Below are positions 10,208 to 20,907 of a DNA stretch of 64,000 bases, in pieces. The position numbers and the translations under genes were made by a program. The stretch comes from Isoetes taiwanensis. Its lineage: Eukaryota; Streptophyta; Lycopodiopsida; Isoetales; Isoetaceae. Positions within the stretch are counted from its first letter, which is position 1, and each line of letters starts with the position of its first letter. Below the pieces are notes generated by a model. The model had not been told where the DNA came from and did not search any database. It saw only the letters and a list, made by a program, of their open reading frames with translations. Location of the stretch: the NCBI GenBank assembly GCA_021234155.1, contig JAJEKV010000071.1, positions 1,623,138 through 1,687,137 of the forward strand. The letters are read 5' to 3'.

Positions 10208-11903
10208 CATTTGATATATGTAATCGTTAAAGAAGGGAGCTTGAACTCGATCAATCATTTGTTGACGAGCAAAGTTTAATGATTGCATATGCCGCAGATT
10301 CTTGATTATAGGAGGTCTCATTTGCTTTAATATAAGCCCGGATTTTGGAAGGTATAGCAAGAAGATTCGTTGATCGAGGAGATGATGCAAATGAATGCCT
10401 CTCATTCTCCTTGGTTCAATTTACGCTTTGCTGGTTTTTTATGCGTTTTGAATTGGTTGCGGGTCTCAAGTTGTGCAGCCAAAATCCCTGCAAGCAAGGT
10501 CGAGTTTCTATAAAGCTTTTACTTGGTTTTGTTTTCGAAGCAAAAGATATCAAAATACCACCAATGCAAAAACCGGTGCTTAGATAGGATAATAACTCAA
10601 ATTATGGAATGTCAACTCTATTACACGGTGTTTTTAGAGATCCATGTTTCAATCTTTCTCAATTTTATTTTTTGTTATCTAGGTGCAACATGATGTTATC
10701 AACATTTTAAGTTAGCCTCGGGTGGAACAGAGCCCATGGCATTCGAAGGACGATAAGGATATTAGAAATTCACCGTAGATAATAGAGATAGATAATGTTA
10801 GTCGTAGGCTTACTTTTTTGGATATCTAAGAAGAAAATTGTATAGCATCTGGTAGCAAAGTACAAGTATGTAAACTATGTGATTTACAATAGACATGTAA
10901 AAGGTTCGGAAGAATTAACAAAGTGTCATGCAACCTTTTTACAAAATTCCAAGTTCTATTCAAAATAGAGGCAGACGTAGGTTTGCGAGAATCAAGCAAG
11001 AAGTTGTCTTATCTTTATCTTACGCTATCGGACAAAGTCTTTTGTCTTCTCTCCAGTTTGGGCGACATAGAACCTTGCCTTATTTAAATACTGATGATAA
11101 GTGTAGGCATAAGTTTTAGATTATGTTGCCTTTTAATCTTATTTTCTTTAGCCAGTTGTAGAAACACAAGCCACCCGTCCATCTCATCTACACCCTTTTC
11201 AATAAAGCATAAAAGAGCATAGGGGAATTTCAAAGCAAAGCATTTTCATCATGACCTGTAGCAAATAATGTTATAAAGTTGATCTTAATAGAAAATAAAC
11301 AAGCATTTCTCTTATTGATGACACTGGGCATGATAAAATTGATCTTGGTTGCCTTTAGGAAAACCATTGGCATGAATAATTTTGAGCAATATATTAATTG
11401 GTGCATGAAATGTTTAACCATAAGATTTTGTGCTCCAACTACAAACTTGACTTCCTTCACTATTATATTTTATCAGATGATAAATTCAAGTATTTTTTTT
11501 ATCACTTTCATCTTAGGAAATAGATCTCCCAATCGAGCGTTGTTGGCATCCATTCCCATAATTTTTACGACACCCCATTTCTGAATCTTTTTTGTGAAAT
11601 GTAGATCGACATCATAACATACTCCAATATCATCTTGGTTGAAGTAGTAGAAGTTGTCATTTTGTTTGTAGTATGCTCATCATTTTAATGGACAATAGCG
11701 CAATAGCACATCTCTTATATGCCAAACAACTACATGGTAAAGTTTGTTTTCAATTAAATTGCTTCCACTTCTTTCGTCCCATTTTTGGGGGCACATTTTC
11801 TTTGATAAGAATTCCATAACTAGGCTAATGTAAAGGTTTCACAAGATATAGGTATAAACACTCTTCTACTTATGCCTGGCAACGCTGGGCATACATTTAC
11901 TAG

Positions 11904-12503
11904 CTTCGGGATGAGCTATCTCACGTGCTTGGTAGTCGTGAGACATCGTGGGCAGTTTAAATTAATACCTCGCCCATACATTTCACTTTTACCCCCCCAA
12001 GATGTTATCTGTCGGAGAATTGAACATATCATGGGAGCATCCAACGAGGTACAACATTAGACCCTTGGTGATGTGCACCATGTGGAGATGCGTATTTAGT
12101 GTTTTATCATGAACTAAAATACGTCAATGAGCCATGACAAGATTTTGTGTTTTGCATTTTATTGACCTATTTTTTGTTGATGTGCTTAGCTACTTCTAAA
12201 GGTGACTTTTTAGCATAAGTTTTGGATCTTTCTAAATTTTCGTCCTTAGAGGTAGATTTAACTACCCCCCACATTCCTTATAAAGCATTGTTTTCACTAC
12301 TAATATCCATAAATGCAAAGTTAATACATTGACGATACTGTCATTAGACAATTTTAATAATAAAAATAAGCACAAAAGCAAATAATGTCCATTCTTGCCA
12401 ATATCGACATGCGTTGTTGTCGAAGTTGCATATGGACGTTAAAGGCCGAGTAAAAACACATTCCAGAACATTAGCCCGGCAACGCCGGGCACACGTTTAC
12501 TAG
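11904..12503 (+). mobile_element. Helitron 3' terminal region, second homologous copy
   Basis: About 600 bp homologous to 7925-8516, lying immediately after the CTAG at 11903. It ends with a clean hairpin GCCCGGCAACGCCGGGC and CACACGTTTACTAG at 12503, followed by T. The following host sequence (12504 onward) recurs at about 30651 without a Helitron, which confirms the 3' border. Only the 3' part of an element is present, so it looks like the tail of a nested or tandem insertion. Confidence 0.8.
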
Positions 12504-12630
12504 TATGATCTGTTATACAAATATAATGAAAAGGGATTATTAACAAAAGTTTGCTTACAGACTGAAATAGCATGAACATACTTCTTAAACATGTTTACAC
12601 CTGGATTGCATAACAATTAAAATACAAATG
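12504..12630 (+). repeat. Host sequence repeated at 30651-30775
   Basis: About 125 bp, nearly identical to 30651-30775 (shared TGAAAAGGGATTATTAACAA and AACATGTTTACACCTGGATT). The match begins exactly at the Helitron border, so the two places are paralogous host sequence and one received the Helitron array. Both lie just upstream of gene-like open frames. Confidence 0.85.
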
Positions 12631-12646
12631 ATGTGTTAGGGGCAAT

Positions 12647-13204
12647 ATGACTTGGCTTGACCAAGCTATATGGTATGTGTTTAACAATTTGGATGAGATA
12701 TATCCTGATATGACCGTTGCTGGCCAAATGGTTGCTTTCAGAACATGCATTAAGACTACTTTGAAATCCAGTGTGATGGCTTTTCTTTCATATCTGGTGG
12801 CCAGACATATGCTAATTGATATAGCACTTCAAATGGCAGCGGACCGATGGGCTGATTTTAAACTAAGAAGACCTAAATGCATGCTGGTAGATAAATGTGA
12901 GAAAAGTATCAAACCTCAATCTTTCCTTAAAGAAAATGATGGGGCAGCAAGTAACAGTAGTGGAAGAGTTAGTAAATATGGCAAATCTACACTCAAGAGT
13001 CGTACCAGTTATAATAGCAAGGTTACTGGACCCCCCAGGCTCACTATGGCACCTACTAAGACCATTACTAATGCTTCAGAAAGTGAAGCATTCGAATGTT
13101 TGAATACTCCTACTAATATGGGACATTCTGTTACTAAAGGCAGCAAACCAGGACTGGACAGAAACAAGGACGAGACGGTACAAAAGCTGACATATTACAA
13201 GTAA
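12647..13204 (+). CDS. Hypothetical protein or exon, basic Ser/Thr/Lys-rich C-terminus
   Basis: 185-codon open frame. The first 85 residues look folded (WLDQAIWYVFNNLDEIYP, a hydrophobic stretch around MAFLSYLVARHMLIDIAL). The rest is Ser/Lys/Thr-rich and probably disordered. No family is recognised. It starts shortly after the 125-bp repeat shared with 30651-30775, where a different exon-like frame follows, so both may come from a decayed gene family. It could also be part of an unrecognised transposable element. Confidence 0.35.
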   Translation: MTWLDQAIWYVFNNLDEIYPDMTVAGQMVAFRTCIKTTLKSSVMAFLSYLVARHMLIDIALQMAADRWADFKLRRPKCMLVDKCEKSIKPQSFLKENDGAASNSSGRVSKYGKSTLKSRTSYNSKVTGPPRLTMAPTKTITNASESEAFECLNTPTNMGHSVTKGSKPGLDRNKDETVQKLTYYK

Positions 13205-13569
13205 TTTTGGTGAGTCTTGATCAGACCATTTATTACTACGCATGGTATGAACTTTTCTTTAATATGCTTTTTATACATGGTTACATTAGTTTACATGATT
13301 GATGAACTTATGAACACAAGGTGTGGTGCATATAATTCAAAATATAGCTCCCAATTTGTATTCTGGAATAGCGTAAGAGTGCAAGGTCCTAAATAGCATA
13401 AGAGTGCACGGTCAACCGACAATCCTATTCCAGAATACGTAGAAAATTTGAAAACACTGATTAGGTTCTTCTCTAGACAGATTTGGCATGCTCTGGTGCT
13501 TCATTTCTTCCCCAAACTAGAAATATCTATGTTTACTTCCTTTTTCACACCTTGTACTTATGTTTAGTA

Positions 13570-14052
13570 TTCGCGTCCATTCGAACAGGGGCCCACCATC
13601 TTCGGCTTGAGACGGGTCAGTGGGTTGGAGAGCCGCGCCAGGACAGGCTTTGTCAGTGTTGCCCGCTGGGGGTTGTTGAGGATGAAAGCCATGCCTTCCA
13701 GAGCTGTCCAGCCTATAGTCAGATTCGGGCTCGCTACATTCTCTTGGTGCGACCTGGTCTGCCCCTGCACGAGCTACTCAGTACGCCGTCAGTTCGATCC
13801 CTTGGCTCCTACCTCCAGGAGGTTTTGGATCTACGGACTCACCTCTGCCCCCGGGCGCCTACCTGAGGTGCCGGAAATTCATGTGTATATATGTATATTT
13901 GTACCAGCAGGCTTGTTGCTGCGACGGTTTTTCCCTCCTAAGGGGGGGTTTTTTAATCCGGGTAGCAACGGGCTTGCTGCACCTGTGTAATTTGGGTCCC
14001 ATAGGCCGATTGGCCTCCGCGGATGATAAAAGAACCTTCCTTCCTTCCTTTT
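13570..14052 (+). mobile_element. LINE, 5'-truncated 3' end
   Basis: Inserted in repeat X copy 1 and absent from copy 2. It encodes the Cys/His tail found at the C-terminus of plant LINE reverse transcriptases (HHLRLETGQWVG, RLCQCCPLGVVEDESHAF, SCPAYSQIRARY), followed by a GC-rich 3' UTR and a CCTT-repeat tail near 14035-14052. Only the last part of the second open reading frame remains. Comparison with copy 2 shows that a short piece of X was lost or replaced at the insertion point. Confidence 0.8.
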
Positions 14053-14348
14053 GTCCTATGTTCACAATTACTCGATAGTAAAAAAAAATGCAGTTGAAAT
14101 AAGGTATTCTAAATTTTAATCTCTGTGATGTTTTGAACCTAACCCCTAAAATTGGCATTTCAGGTGGTTGATATGTTGATCCAGTGTTACATTTTTTTTA
14201 GAGGGGCTAAAATGGCACATTTCAAATTATAATCACCATGAATTTTTGGAGTTAACCCCTAAAAGAGCCATCTCAAATAGTTAATATGTTTTTTAGAAGG
14301 AAATCTTCAAATGAGAGTGCTGCAACACTCCCCTTTAATATGCAACCT

Positions 14349-14893
14349 TGTTATGGCAGGAAGGAGAAACTTTGGAGCAAACTCGGAATTGGTTCTACAT
14401 TCCGAATAAACGAGGTTGGCAGAACTCCATTCAGGCTGTCTGGGGCCTTACACAATTCTTAGAGCGTGTTGCTACGTCTCCTGATCCGTCCGTTCATTGT
14501 CAAGCAGAATTCTATATGTTCCTGAAATGCCTTCTTCAATGTTTCATTGCTCAAAAGCGCCCTATCTATTATTGTAACCCAAATGCCATTGCTGGTGCTT
14601 TTGGCCTTCAGACTTGCCTACTTATTGAATGCCAGTTCGTCCCCGTGGAAGCCCACCATGCCCTGAAAGACATGGCGCAATCACGATTTCTGATTGACGC
14701 GTCGTCATCTATTGAGGTACACATTTCAGATGCGCTGAAAGATAGGCAAGATCTTATCCAGAAATATCACACTGAGGCACGTCCCTACAGCAGACATGAT
14801 GATTTTGTAAAGGTTCCTGGTTTTCCTCCTTCAGAGTTTGTTCCTGCTTTTCTCTCCTTCAAGTGTTCTTTGGTTGGAGGGGAGGGGAGTTAG
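14349..14893 (+). CDS. Conserved terminal-exon-like frame of repeat X, function unknown
   Basis: Open frame of about 175-180 codons, best read as a last exon after the acceptor TATGGCAG at about 14360 (first residues EGETLEQTRNWF); there is no good ATG. Visible segments are GWQNSIQAVWGLTQFLE, KCLLQCFIAQKRPIYYC, AFGLQTCLLIECQFVPVE and ISDALKDRQDLIQKYHTEA. It stops at a purine-rich tract. The inverted copy at 56860-57360 keeps the same protein with changes. I recognise no family. It could be cargo of an LTR element, since it precedes a polypurine-like tract, or a host exon. Confidence 0.45.
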
Positions 14894-15460
14894 TCTGTGC
14901 AGCCAGGCACAGGACTATTCCTCAATTCCACGCAGGCAAGGGACCAGGTCAAGCGTCAGGGTGCAGACCCACGCCCCCTCCGAGGACCACGCAGAAATCC
15001 ATGCCCCGTCAAAGAAGAGAGCCAAGCAAGACAAATGATGGCCTCCGGGGAGTGCGGCCCTAACTTAACGAGATTCCAGACACTAATGAAGACACTGCCA
15101 GAATTCCTTGAAATCATGCATGCGATCCAGGAGTTGGTGACTGAGATCTGCCATCTATCTATTCTGGGCCCAAGGCCATTGTACTATATATATATCAGTA
15201 GAGATAGATCTTTGGTTTTTAGATGAGATTTTAGAGTTGTCTCATTTCATTCCTCTCGCTTGAGGAGAGTTCATGTACACTTATTGATATTCAAAGGACC
15301 TTATCTTGGCATATTGTCTTTGAATTTCTATTTGTTTCTTTCTTCCTTTTCTGATCTCTTTGCAAAATCCCGCGTGACCCTCAGCCAGGATTTCCCTGCT
15401 TGATCCAAGGGTCCTCATAGAGGGCTGTCTTGCAGGGATCCCAAACCCAGGCCCTAAACA
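14888..15460 (+). repeat. LTR-like block of repeat X, copy 1
   Basis: 573-bp block. It follows a purine tract (GGAGGGGAGGGGAG). The partner copy starts TGTTAGTC, and both end CCTAAACA. Inside are a TATA-like ACTATATATATATC (about 15183) and CT-rich downstream sequence, as in plant LTRs. Homology to copy 2 continues past its right end, so it was already fixed in X before X was duplicated. It is an old fossil of uncertain (possibly Copia) affiliation. Confidence 0.5.
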
Positions 15461-15597
15461 CCTAATCAAAAATGAAGATTTTAAGTTGCACAAGGTAGTT
15501 TTTTAGAAGTTTCAAAGCCAATGTTTGTAAAAGGTGGTCTTAAGAAGGGGCAATAAGTCAAATTTCAATTTGGACCTTGGAAGATAGTTCGTGTACT

Positions 15598-15628
15598 AAC
15601 CATCATTCAATTAAATTGGGTTTATGTC
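15598..15628 (+). repeat. Left terminal inverted repeat of the 12.3-kb element
   Basis: Begins AACCATCATTCAATTAAATT. It pairs with the reverse complement of 27891-27921 with two mismatches. It is preceded by the TACT target copy at 15594-15597. Confidence 0.85.
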
Positions 15629-15797
15629 TTAATTTTGGGACAAATTTCATATTGCATGTTTTTAGTAGCATATTCAAATTCACACATTTCACCTCAAAAT
15701 TATGAAAACGTAATATCATGTTATTTACAAAATAGTCAATATTTCACAATATAGCACCATATCATAAAAACGTGATAACAAAAATTTACATAGTTAT

Positions 15798-18080
15798 TCA
15801 ACTTTCTTCAAGCACCCCCAATGATATCATAGCCTTCTTCCTGACATCCTGAGGTATTGTAATTCTCGCATTTCTAGCTGGAATAGTGTTTGGAGTCCAT
15901 GAGTACAAAACACTATCATAGTCTAGCCAAAGATCAGGATCACTCGGATTTCTCCTCCATCTCTTTGTCCAACAATCTGAGTACCTTTCTTTATCCGATA
16001 CGTTGGTCAACTGATGCACCTTTGGACACCACCATTCCACCCGCACATGGTTGAAGTTAATATTACCTTCTTCTTTGCAAATATCGAGATAGTGAACCCC
16101 AACCACACTGGATATGTATCTAAATCTGATGGCTTTACTACCACAAATTGGTGGCATTCCAAGTCAGTGGAAGGTTCATAAGCATCCATGCCTAGAAACT
16201 TTGGCCTATTGTTCTTAGGACCAACATAGTGTTTGTCAGAAGGAGGAGGAGCATATTGCTTGCGAATGCTACTTACAGTGTCATCAAAATCCTCAGCACC
16301 TGCTAAGGTCTTCCACCTAGTCTTAGGCAACCACCCTTCTTTCAATTCATCTGAGGATGTGTCTATCTCCCCCAACAGGTTAATCACCTTCTTCCAGTAA
16401 GCCACCAAGGCACGGTTGGTGTCATCTGGATTGGTTTGCCAATGCTTTATATAGTCTTGGATTCCTTCCTTAGTCAATCCCAATTGCTTCACTTCTTCAG
16501 TAGGTTTTAAAGCTTTTGGTTGACCTAGAGGTATCATAGGCTTGCCATTCTCATCTCTACGCCATATTTCCTCCCTCCTCTCCACTCATCCTCACGAAGG
16601 TCTCATCTTCCATTGGAAGATTGGAATCCCATCTCTCACCCAAAAGTGAACTGCAGAGGCTGGAATGACCTTCAAGATCCAATGTATAACCATCCACAAA
16701 GCTCTTCCAATCGGGCACTTCTTCTATGAGAGAAGCTATAGGGTTTGGAGTAGTGCATTCATGCAAGATTTCCATTAGCCTAGGAAAGTTGGTCACTATT
16801 TGCTGCTTCAGTATACAACTATATTTGCCAAATAATGCATCCACATCCTCATGGGTATGCCGGGCATAAGAAACCCTAAATTAACTCTTTCAAATATCCC
16901 CACAATTTGTTAAGTAGGATAGGAAAGAAAACATCCATTGTTCTTATTTTGGCAACACAATTATCAAGTTGCAAGAGAAACCTTTTGGGTAGATCTTGAG
17001 GTTTAGCACGTGAAGTTGAAGCTCCAACATGTTCATTAGACCCATGCTTCCTAAACCTTGCCTTGCTGAAGTTTTCAATATTGTTAGGGTTTCCATCTAA
17101 CAATGCTCTATGTAGTGCTGGCTAGTGTAAGGTCCCGGAGGTGACCATTGTATCCATTTTCATAGTTTCTCAAACACCTCATGATACTCCCAATATGAAA
17201 ATCTGGACCATCACTCCACAACTCCAAACTAAAATGGCCATAGTAGGTTTGATTACGCCCATGCAAGATTGCCCTATCATTGAGATCAGTAAAGGGTATG
17301 ATCTTCCACATGACTTTGGTATGTACTTGAATTGTGGAAGACAAGTCTTTTGCTGGTCCATCTTGTCATGTATAATACATAAATAGTTATTGGGTTCCAA
17401 TGCAGATAGATAAAGTCCTCCACATCCAATAACATGATCTACATGATAGTTGGTCAGTCATATGGTCCTTCATATGCTCCCTTATCCTAGCCCTTTGACT
17501 AGGTTGCACAGTCTTATCAAGAGTCTCCTTCAACTTAGCACATAAATTGCACTTTGCAAAGTTGTTTGAAGTTGCTATGGTGACATGATTGAAATGCTTC
17601 TTCCATAACCTACTAAAGCTAGGTTGGGATATTGGAAGAATTCCCAATTCTCGAAGTAGGGAATTCACTTCTTCCAAAATACTCTTTTGAATACAATGTG
17701 ATGGCAACCTTTTTCTCAACAACTGCTCTTCCCTTTTCATCCCTCTCGCTTTTGTGTGGCATAGACTGCATTGAAATCAATATATTTTTCAAATATCTCC
17801 CTGGTAGCCACGGTCCTAGCTGTTGGTCTCAACAAACCATTATTTCCATGTAAAGCAATCCTGTTCCCCTCTGCCTTTTTTTTTTGCCAATTATGCCATG
17901 AAGAAGTTGGAATTGCATGGATACTCCGCCATGCTTTTGCACATATCCATTTGCCTAGCAAAGGGTATCTTTTCTGTTTGGGTTTCTTTCATCTTGAAGT
18001 GCATGCTCAAGATTGTGTACATGTAGGTCCTCCTCTCATCAACGATTGTACTCTTGAAAAGTGGCTCTTGCTTCCACCAA
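15798..18080 (-). pseudogene. DDE-type transposase-like gene (DUF7869-like), decayed
   Basis: Read from high to low coordinates, fragments in changing frames give an orderly protein: GKWICAKAWRSIHAIP and SSWHNWQ (about 17950), a basic stretch and a Cys pair, CNLCAKL (about 17530), then IIHDKMDQQKT (about 17370), FSLELWSDGPDFHIGSIMR (about 17200), FLLQLDNCVAKIRTMDVFF (about 16950) and PHEDVDALFGKYS (about 16840). A C-terminal part of about 250 residues lies at 15798-16585. The order D-x-MD, Q-x-DN, and (H)HEDxDxxF is what I recall of the uncharacterised DUF7869 family and reads like a DDE/RNase H-fold nuclease. Frame breaks (for example near 17390, 17105, 16870 and 16560) make it a relic. It transcribes toward the left terminal repeat and is the likely source of mobility. 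Confidence 0.6.
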
Positions 18081-18207
18081 TTGTTCTATTGTGAAGAATT
18101 GCATACAATCACCCAACAACAATCTGAGCCCCTAACCTTCACCATTGTCTCACGTTTGGTGTCACTAATCAACTTGGCTCTTTTGCTAGGATAATGTCGG
18201 CAACCGA

Positions 18208-18690
18208 TACTTCTCCCTTTTACCTAGGTTTAGAGTTCCAACCGCCAATGGATCAATATCAAGACAATCATTGTCCCCAACAACCTCGAGCTCGGAAAAA
18301 TATAATCCTCCACAAATTGAACACTACTTATAGGCCATGCCATGATGCAAGGAACCTCCAATTGCTTGACACAACCAAAACATTCCTTGTCACCCAAACC
18401 TTTACCTTTCAGGTTGTCTTCCAACATCGAAATTGCAATACCAATATTGTCTTCCCCTAGCCTTTCATCATTAATGACTTGACCGGGATCTGCTAGCACA
18501 ATGACTCCTTGGCCTACTATTTCCTTGTTGCACTTGTGCATGATTCTCACCTTCTTGTTCCTCCATTGCACCCTACTATAGAGGACTAATTGTTTTTCTT
18601 CAACATTCTTGCTAGGAGTTGGTTTTTCATTGATATTGCTCTTTTCACCATCTTGAGTTGGAGGGGCACCATTGACCTAGGCAAATTGCA
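18208..18690 (-). CDS. Conserved plant transposon-associated module upstream of the transposase
   Basis: Minus-strand frame of about 150 codons: a polar leader (EKSNINEKPTPSKNVEEKQ), then LVLYSRVQWRNKKVRIMHK, CNKEIVGQGVIVLADPGQV, DERLGEDNIGIAISM and VPCIMAWPISSVQFV. The pattern V-A/G-x-G-x(4)-DP ... LG ... AWP-x3-V resembles the module seen in proteins linked with plant CACTA/Ptta-type elements. It could be the N-terminal exon of the transposase gene just downstream or a separate accessory protein. The frame is lost near 18210. Confidence 0.4.
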
Positions 18691-19016
18691 CCTTTTTTAG
18701 TCAATGAGTAAGAAAAATTATTACACCATAAGATAAAAAGTATTACATTTATGGAATATGTAGAGGTAAATCAAATTTTTTAAAAGCAAGAAATTCCTTG
18801 GAAATAGGTTTAATATAATAATAACAATGGGCGAAATCGAAATCATTTAAAACAAGAATTTTCATGGCAACAACAAAGGAAATGACATTTATATAAATAT
18901 ATCCAAATTTTAATTATCGAAAATTTGGATATATGATTCTTAAAAAGACATATAACTAATAGACGTGAGAATTTATTATCCATAATAATATACCCTAGAT
19001 AATATAGTCATGGAAT
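18691..19016. other. AT-rich intergenic spacer between divergent genes of the element
   Basis: AT-rich sequence with no open frame of note. It separates the minus-strand transposase unit from the plus-strand cargo and may hold the minus-strand promoter. No clear box is visible. Confidence 0.5.
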
Positions 19017-19115
19017 TTAAGACGCTGGCGTGTTATTTGAGGCAATAAATTATTCACGCTAATTTCTAATTAACCCTATATAAATCCGGTTCACGCCTCA
19101 AGACCATTCTCCCCA
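19017..19115 (+). promoter_or_regulatory. Cargo promoter P1 with TATA box
   Basis: Contains GACGCTGGCGTGTTATTTGA, then TTATTCACGCTAATTTCTAA and the TATA box CCTATATAAATCC (about 19075). A close copy lies at 20188-20285. The downstream leader is pyrimidine-rich and ends at GCCGCCATG (ATG about 19136), a good plant start context. Confidence 0.6.
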
Positions 19116-19135
19116 ATTTTTTTTTTTTCGCCGCC

Positions 19136-19769
19136 ATGAAGCGTTGCCCTCGGTAACTCGAACTTCATGAAGAACCCGAGGTCTCGTCAAAGAGGCGTCG
19201 GGTTGAAGAACCCTTCCCCCTCATAGATTTTCTTGCCCAATTCTCCTCGATTCGATTAGGAGGATGATGCTGATTTTGACATGGAAGAGGAGGAGTTGAG
19301 CTCCTCTGATTCCTCTGATTCTGAAGAGGAGGAAGAGGAGGAAGAGGAGGAAGAGGAGGAGATGTCCTCCCAAGAGCATGAAACCGCCTCCCGCTTGGGG
19401 TTGGCTTGACCTCGAAACGAGAATGAAATCTCTCAAGAGGAGGAGGAGGAAGAGGAGGAGGAGGGGGAGGAAGAGGATGAGGAGGAAGGTCGAGAAACAC
19501 CGGTTTTTAGAATGGCCGAGAGATGAGCCGGGTTTGCATATTTTGATTTTATTTTTTTTCACCTTTCTTTCTTTTCTAACACCTTTCTTCCTTCTTTGTT
19601 GCAGGCGTGGAAGATCAATGATCTGCATCCCGGGGCGGCCTTTTTTTTTGGTTGCTTACAGAAGCTTTGGACACGCCTCCGGGCATTTTTTTCCTGTAAT
19701 TTTGTGAAAAGCCTTCGGGCATCTGTACATTCTCCTCTTATGAATGAAATCAAACAGTTTTCGTCATAA
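19136..19769 (+). pseudogene. Acidic low-complexity protein gene, decayed
   Basis: Behind promoter P1. From the ATG at 19136 the frame is soon broken. A later frame encodes DDADFDMEEEELSSSDSSDS followed by a run of about 13 glutamates and a second E-rich block. After an acceptor at about 19604 comes AWKINDLHPGAAFFFGCLQK. The GAGGAG microsatellite (about 19285-19490) explains the long Pro/Leu-rich minus-strand frames here, which are not real. Acidic tails of this kind occur in histone chaperones and many nuclear proteins, so no function is assigned. Confidence 0.35.
19285..19490 (+). repeat. GAGGAG-rich microsatellite
   Basis: Two blocks of (GAGGAA/GAGGAG)n, at about 19287-19365 and 19435-19490, encoding poly-glutamate in one plus-strand frame. 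Confidence 0.85.
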
Positions 19770-20187
19770 AATTTTCTTCAAACAGTGTTCTTCGAACAGT
19801 TTTTCTGTACATAAAATTATTTGAATTAAATCCAACTGTTTTCTCCAATTATTTTGTCTCCAAGCTGTTATCTCTAAAATTTTGTATCTGCAAATTTTGT
19901 CTCAACAAAGTCTCGGGAACACTATAAATCAACCACATGAGAAATCTCTGATTCATCACAGTAACCATAGGAAATTTTCCTATACGACCTAAAACAATTC
20001 CCCAACCTTACAAGTCATTTTTTAGCCTTCATAATTTTGCCTTTAAAATCATTTTTAATTTAGCCTATATAAAATTTCTAAATTCTATTTTTTCGAATGT
20101 AATAAATGGAATAAAATGCCGTGAGAATTTATTGCATGAAATGCAATATTCTCCATATATACCATATACATGTCATGTCCGGGCGGA

Positions 20188-20285
20188 AGACCGAGACGCC
20201 AGCGTGTTAATTCAAGCAATCAATTATTCACGCTAACTTTTTCTAATTGTGCCTATATAAATCCATTTTACGCTCTCAAAGTTCC
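20188..20285 (+). promoter_or_regulatory. Cargo promoter P2, near-duplicate of P1
   Basis: GACGCCAGCGTGTTAATTCA, TTATTCACGCTAACTTTTTC and TATA box GCCTATATAAATCC (about 20256), in the same order and spacing as P1 about 1.17 kb upstream. It is followed by a leader and a possible exon ending at the donor near 20360 (TTG/GTGAGC) and an acceptor near 20460. Confidence 0.6.
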
Positions 20286-20907
20286 TACATTTTCTTCCTT
20301 CCTTCATACGATTTGCGCAAGGCCTCGCTTTGTGTTTGATCCGCCGTCCCGAAATCTTGGTGAGCAGATTTATATTCATCAATGTTAGATGTTTGCTTTC
20401 GGCAATTCCTAACTTACTAAAAGACTCCGCCTTTTGTTCTGTAGCATCTGTAGCAGAGGAAATCGGAGACTCAGAATTAAAACCAAAAGAAGAGGACTAA
20501 GGTCTGCGAATCGAAAAGCCTCGGAATTAAAACCACAAGCATAGTCCTCCGTTCTTCGAATCCTTCCGACCTCGTAACTCAAGGTTAGTTTTCATTTAGT
20601 TTTAAGTTGCATCTCAATGGCAGGTTTAATCCAAGAAGACAAGCTTTTGCATTTGCTCGAGGCAGAGGAAGCAGATGATGTTTATTTATGAAAACCAGAA
20701 TAGTTTTTTATAAACTTCATCTGCCTCTTTTTGTTTCGAGTAAATTCTTGAGTTTCTCTTCCTGAATTAATCATGCTATTGCATGCAAGTTTCTATTATG
20801 AATAAGTGTAGTAGAAAGCATTATAAAAATCTGAAAGATAATATTTGAAACACGCTAAGCGTGTTTTATGGTAACCTTAGCCTTCAACATGAATACACGC
20901 TCGGCGT

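Larger units (their letters stand above)
8517..11903 (+). mobile_element. Candidate second Helitron, joined head-to-tail to the first
   Basis: Starts directly after CTAG of the first Helitron with TCTACTTATTTAAAAAG, which looks like a Helitron 5' end (TC, then AT-rich), and ends at 11903 with hairpin GCCTGGCAACGCTGGGC followed by ATACATTTACTAG. The right end is strong; the left end is inferred from the abutment. No helicase is present, so it would be non-autonomous. Inside are several short unrecognised open frames and a 47-bp tandem duplication. Confidence 0.5.
13285..15597 (+). repeat. Repeat X, copy 1, left part
   Basis: Matches 56163-57885 on the opposite strand over its whole length apart from a LINE insertion. 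The match includes the GTATTCTGGAATAG inverted-repeat zone (about 13358-13440), the exon-like frame at 14349-14893, an LTR-like block (14888-15460) and more than 130 bp beyond that block. The homology is interrupted at 15597 by the 12.3-kb element and resumes at 27922. It is either a segmental duplication carrying an old LTR insertion or a larger, unrecognised repeat. Confidence 0.85.

Noticed and set aside
14838-15226. Overlapping frames rich in Arg, Pro and Ser
   Set aside because: They fall in the LTR-like block of repeat X. Three frames overlap, and none is conserved as a protein in the second copy.
19165-19628. Long Pro/Leu-rich minus-strand frames
   Set aside because: They are the reverse reading of the GAGGAG microsatellite and share no features with known proteins.
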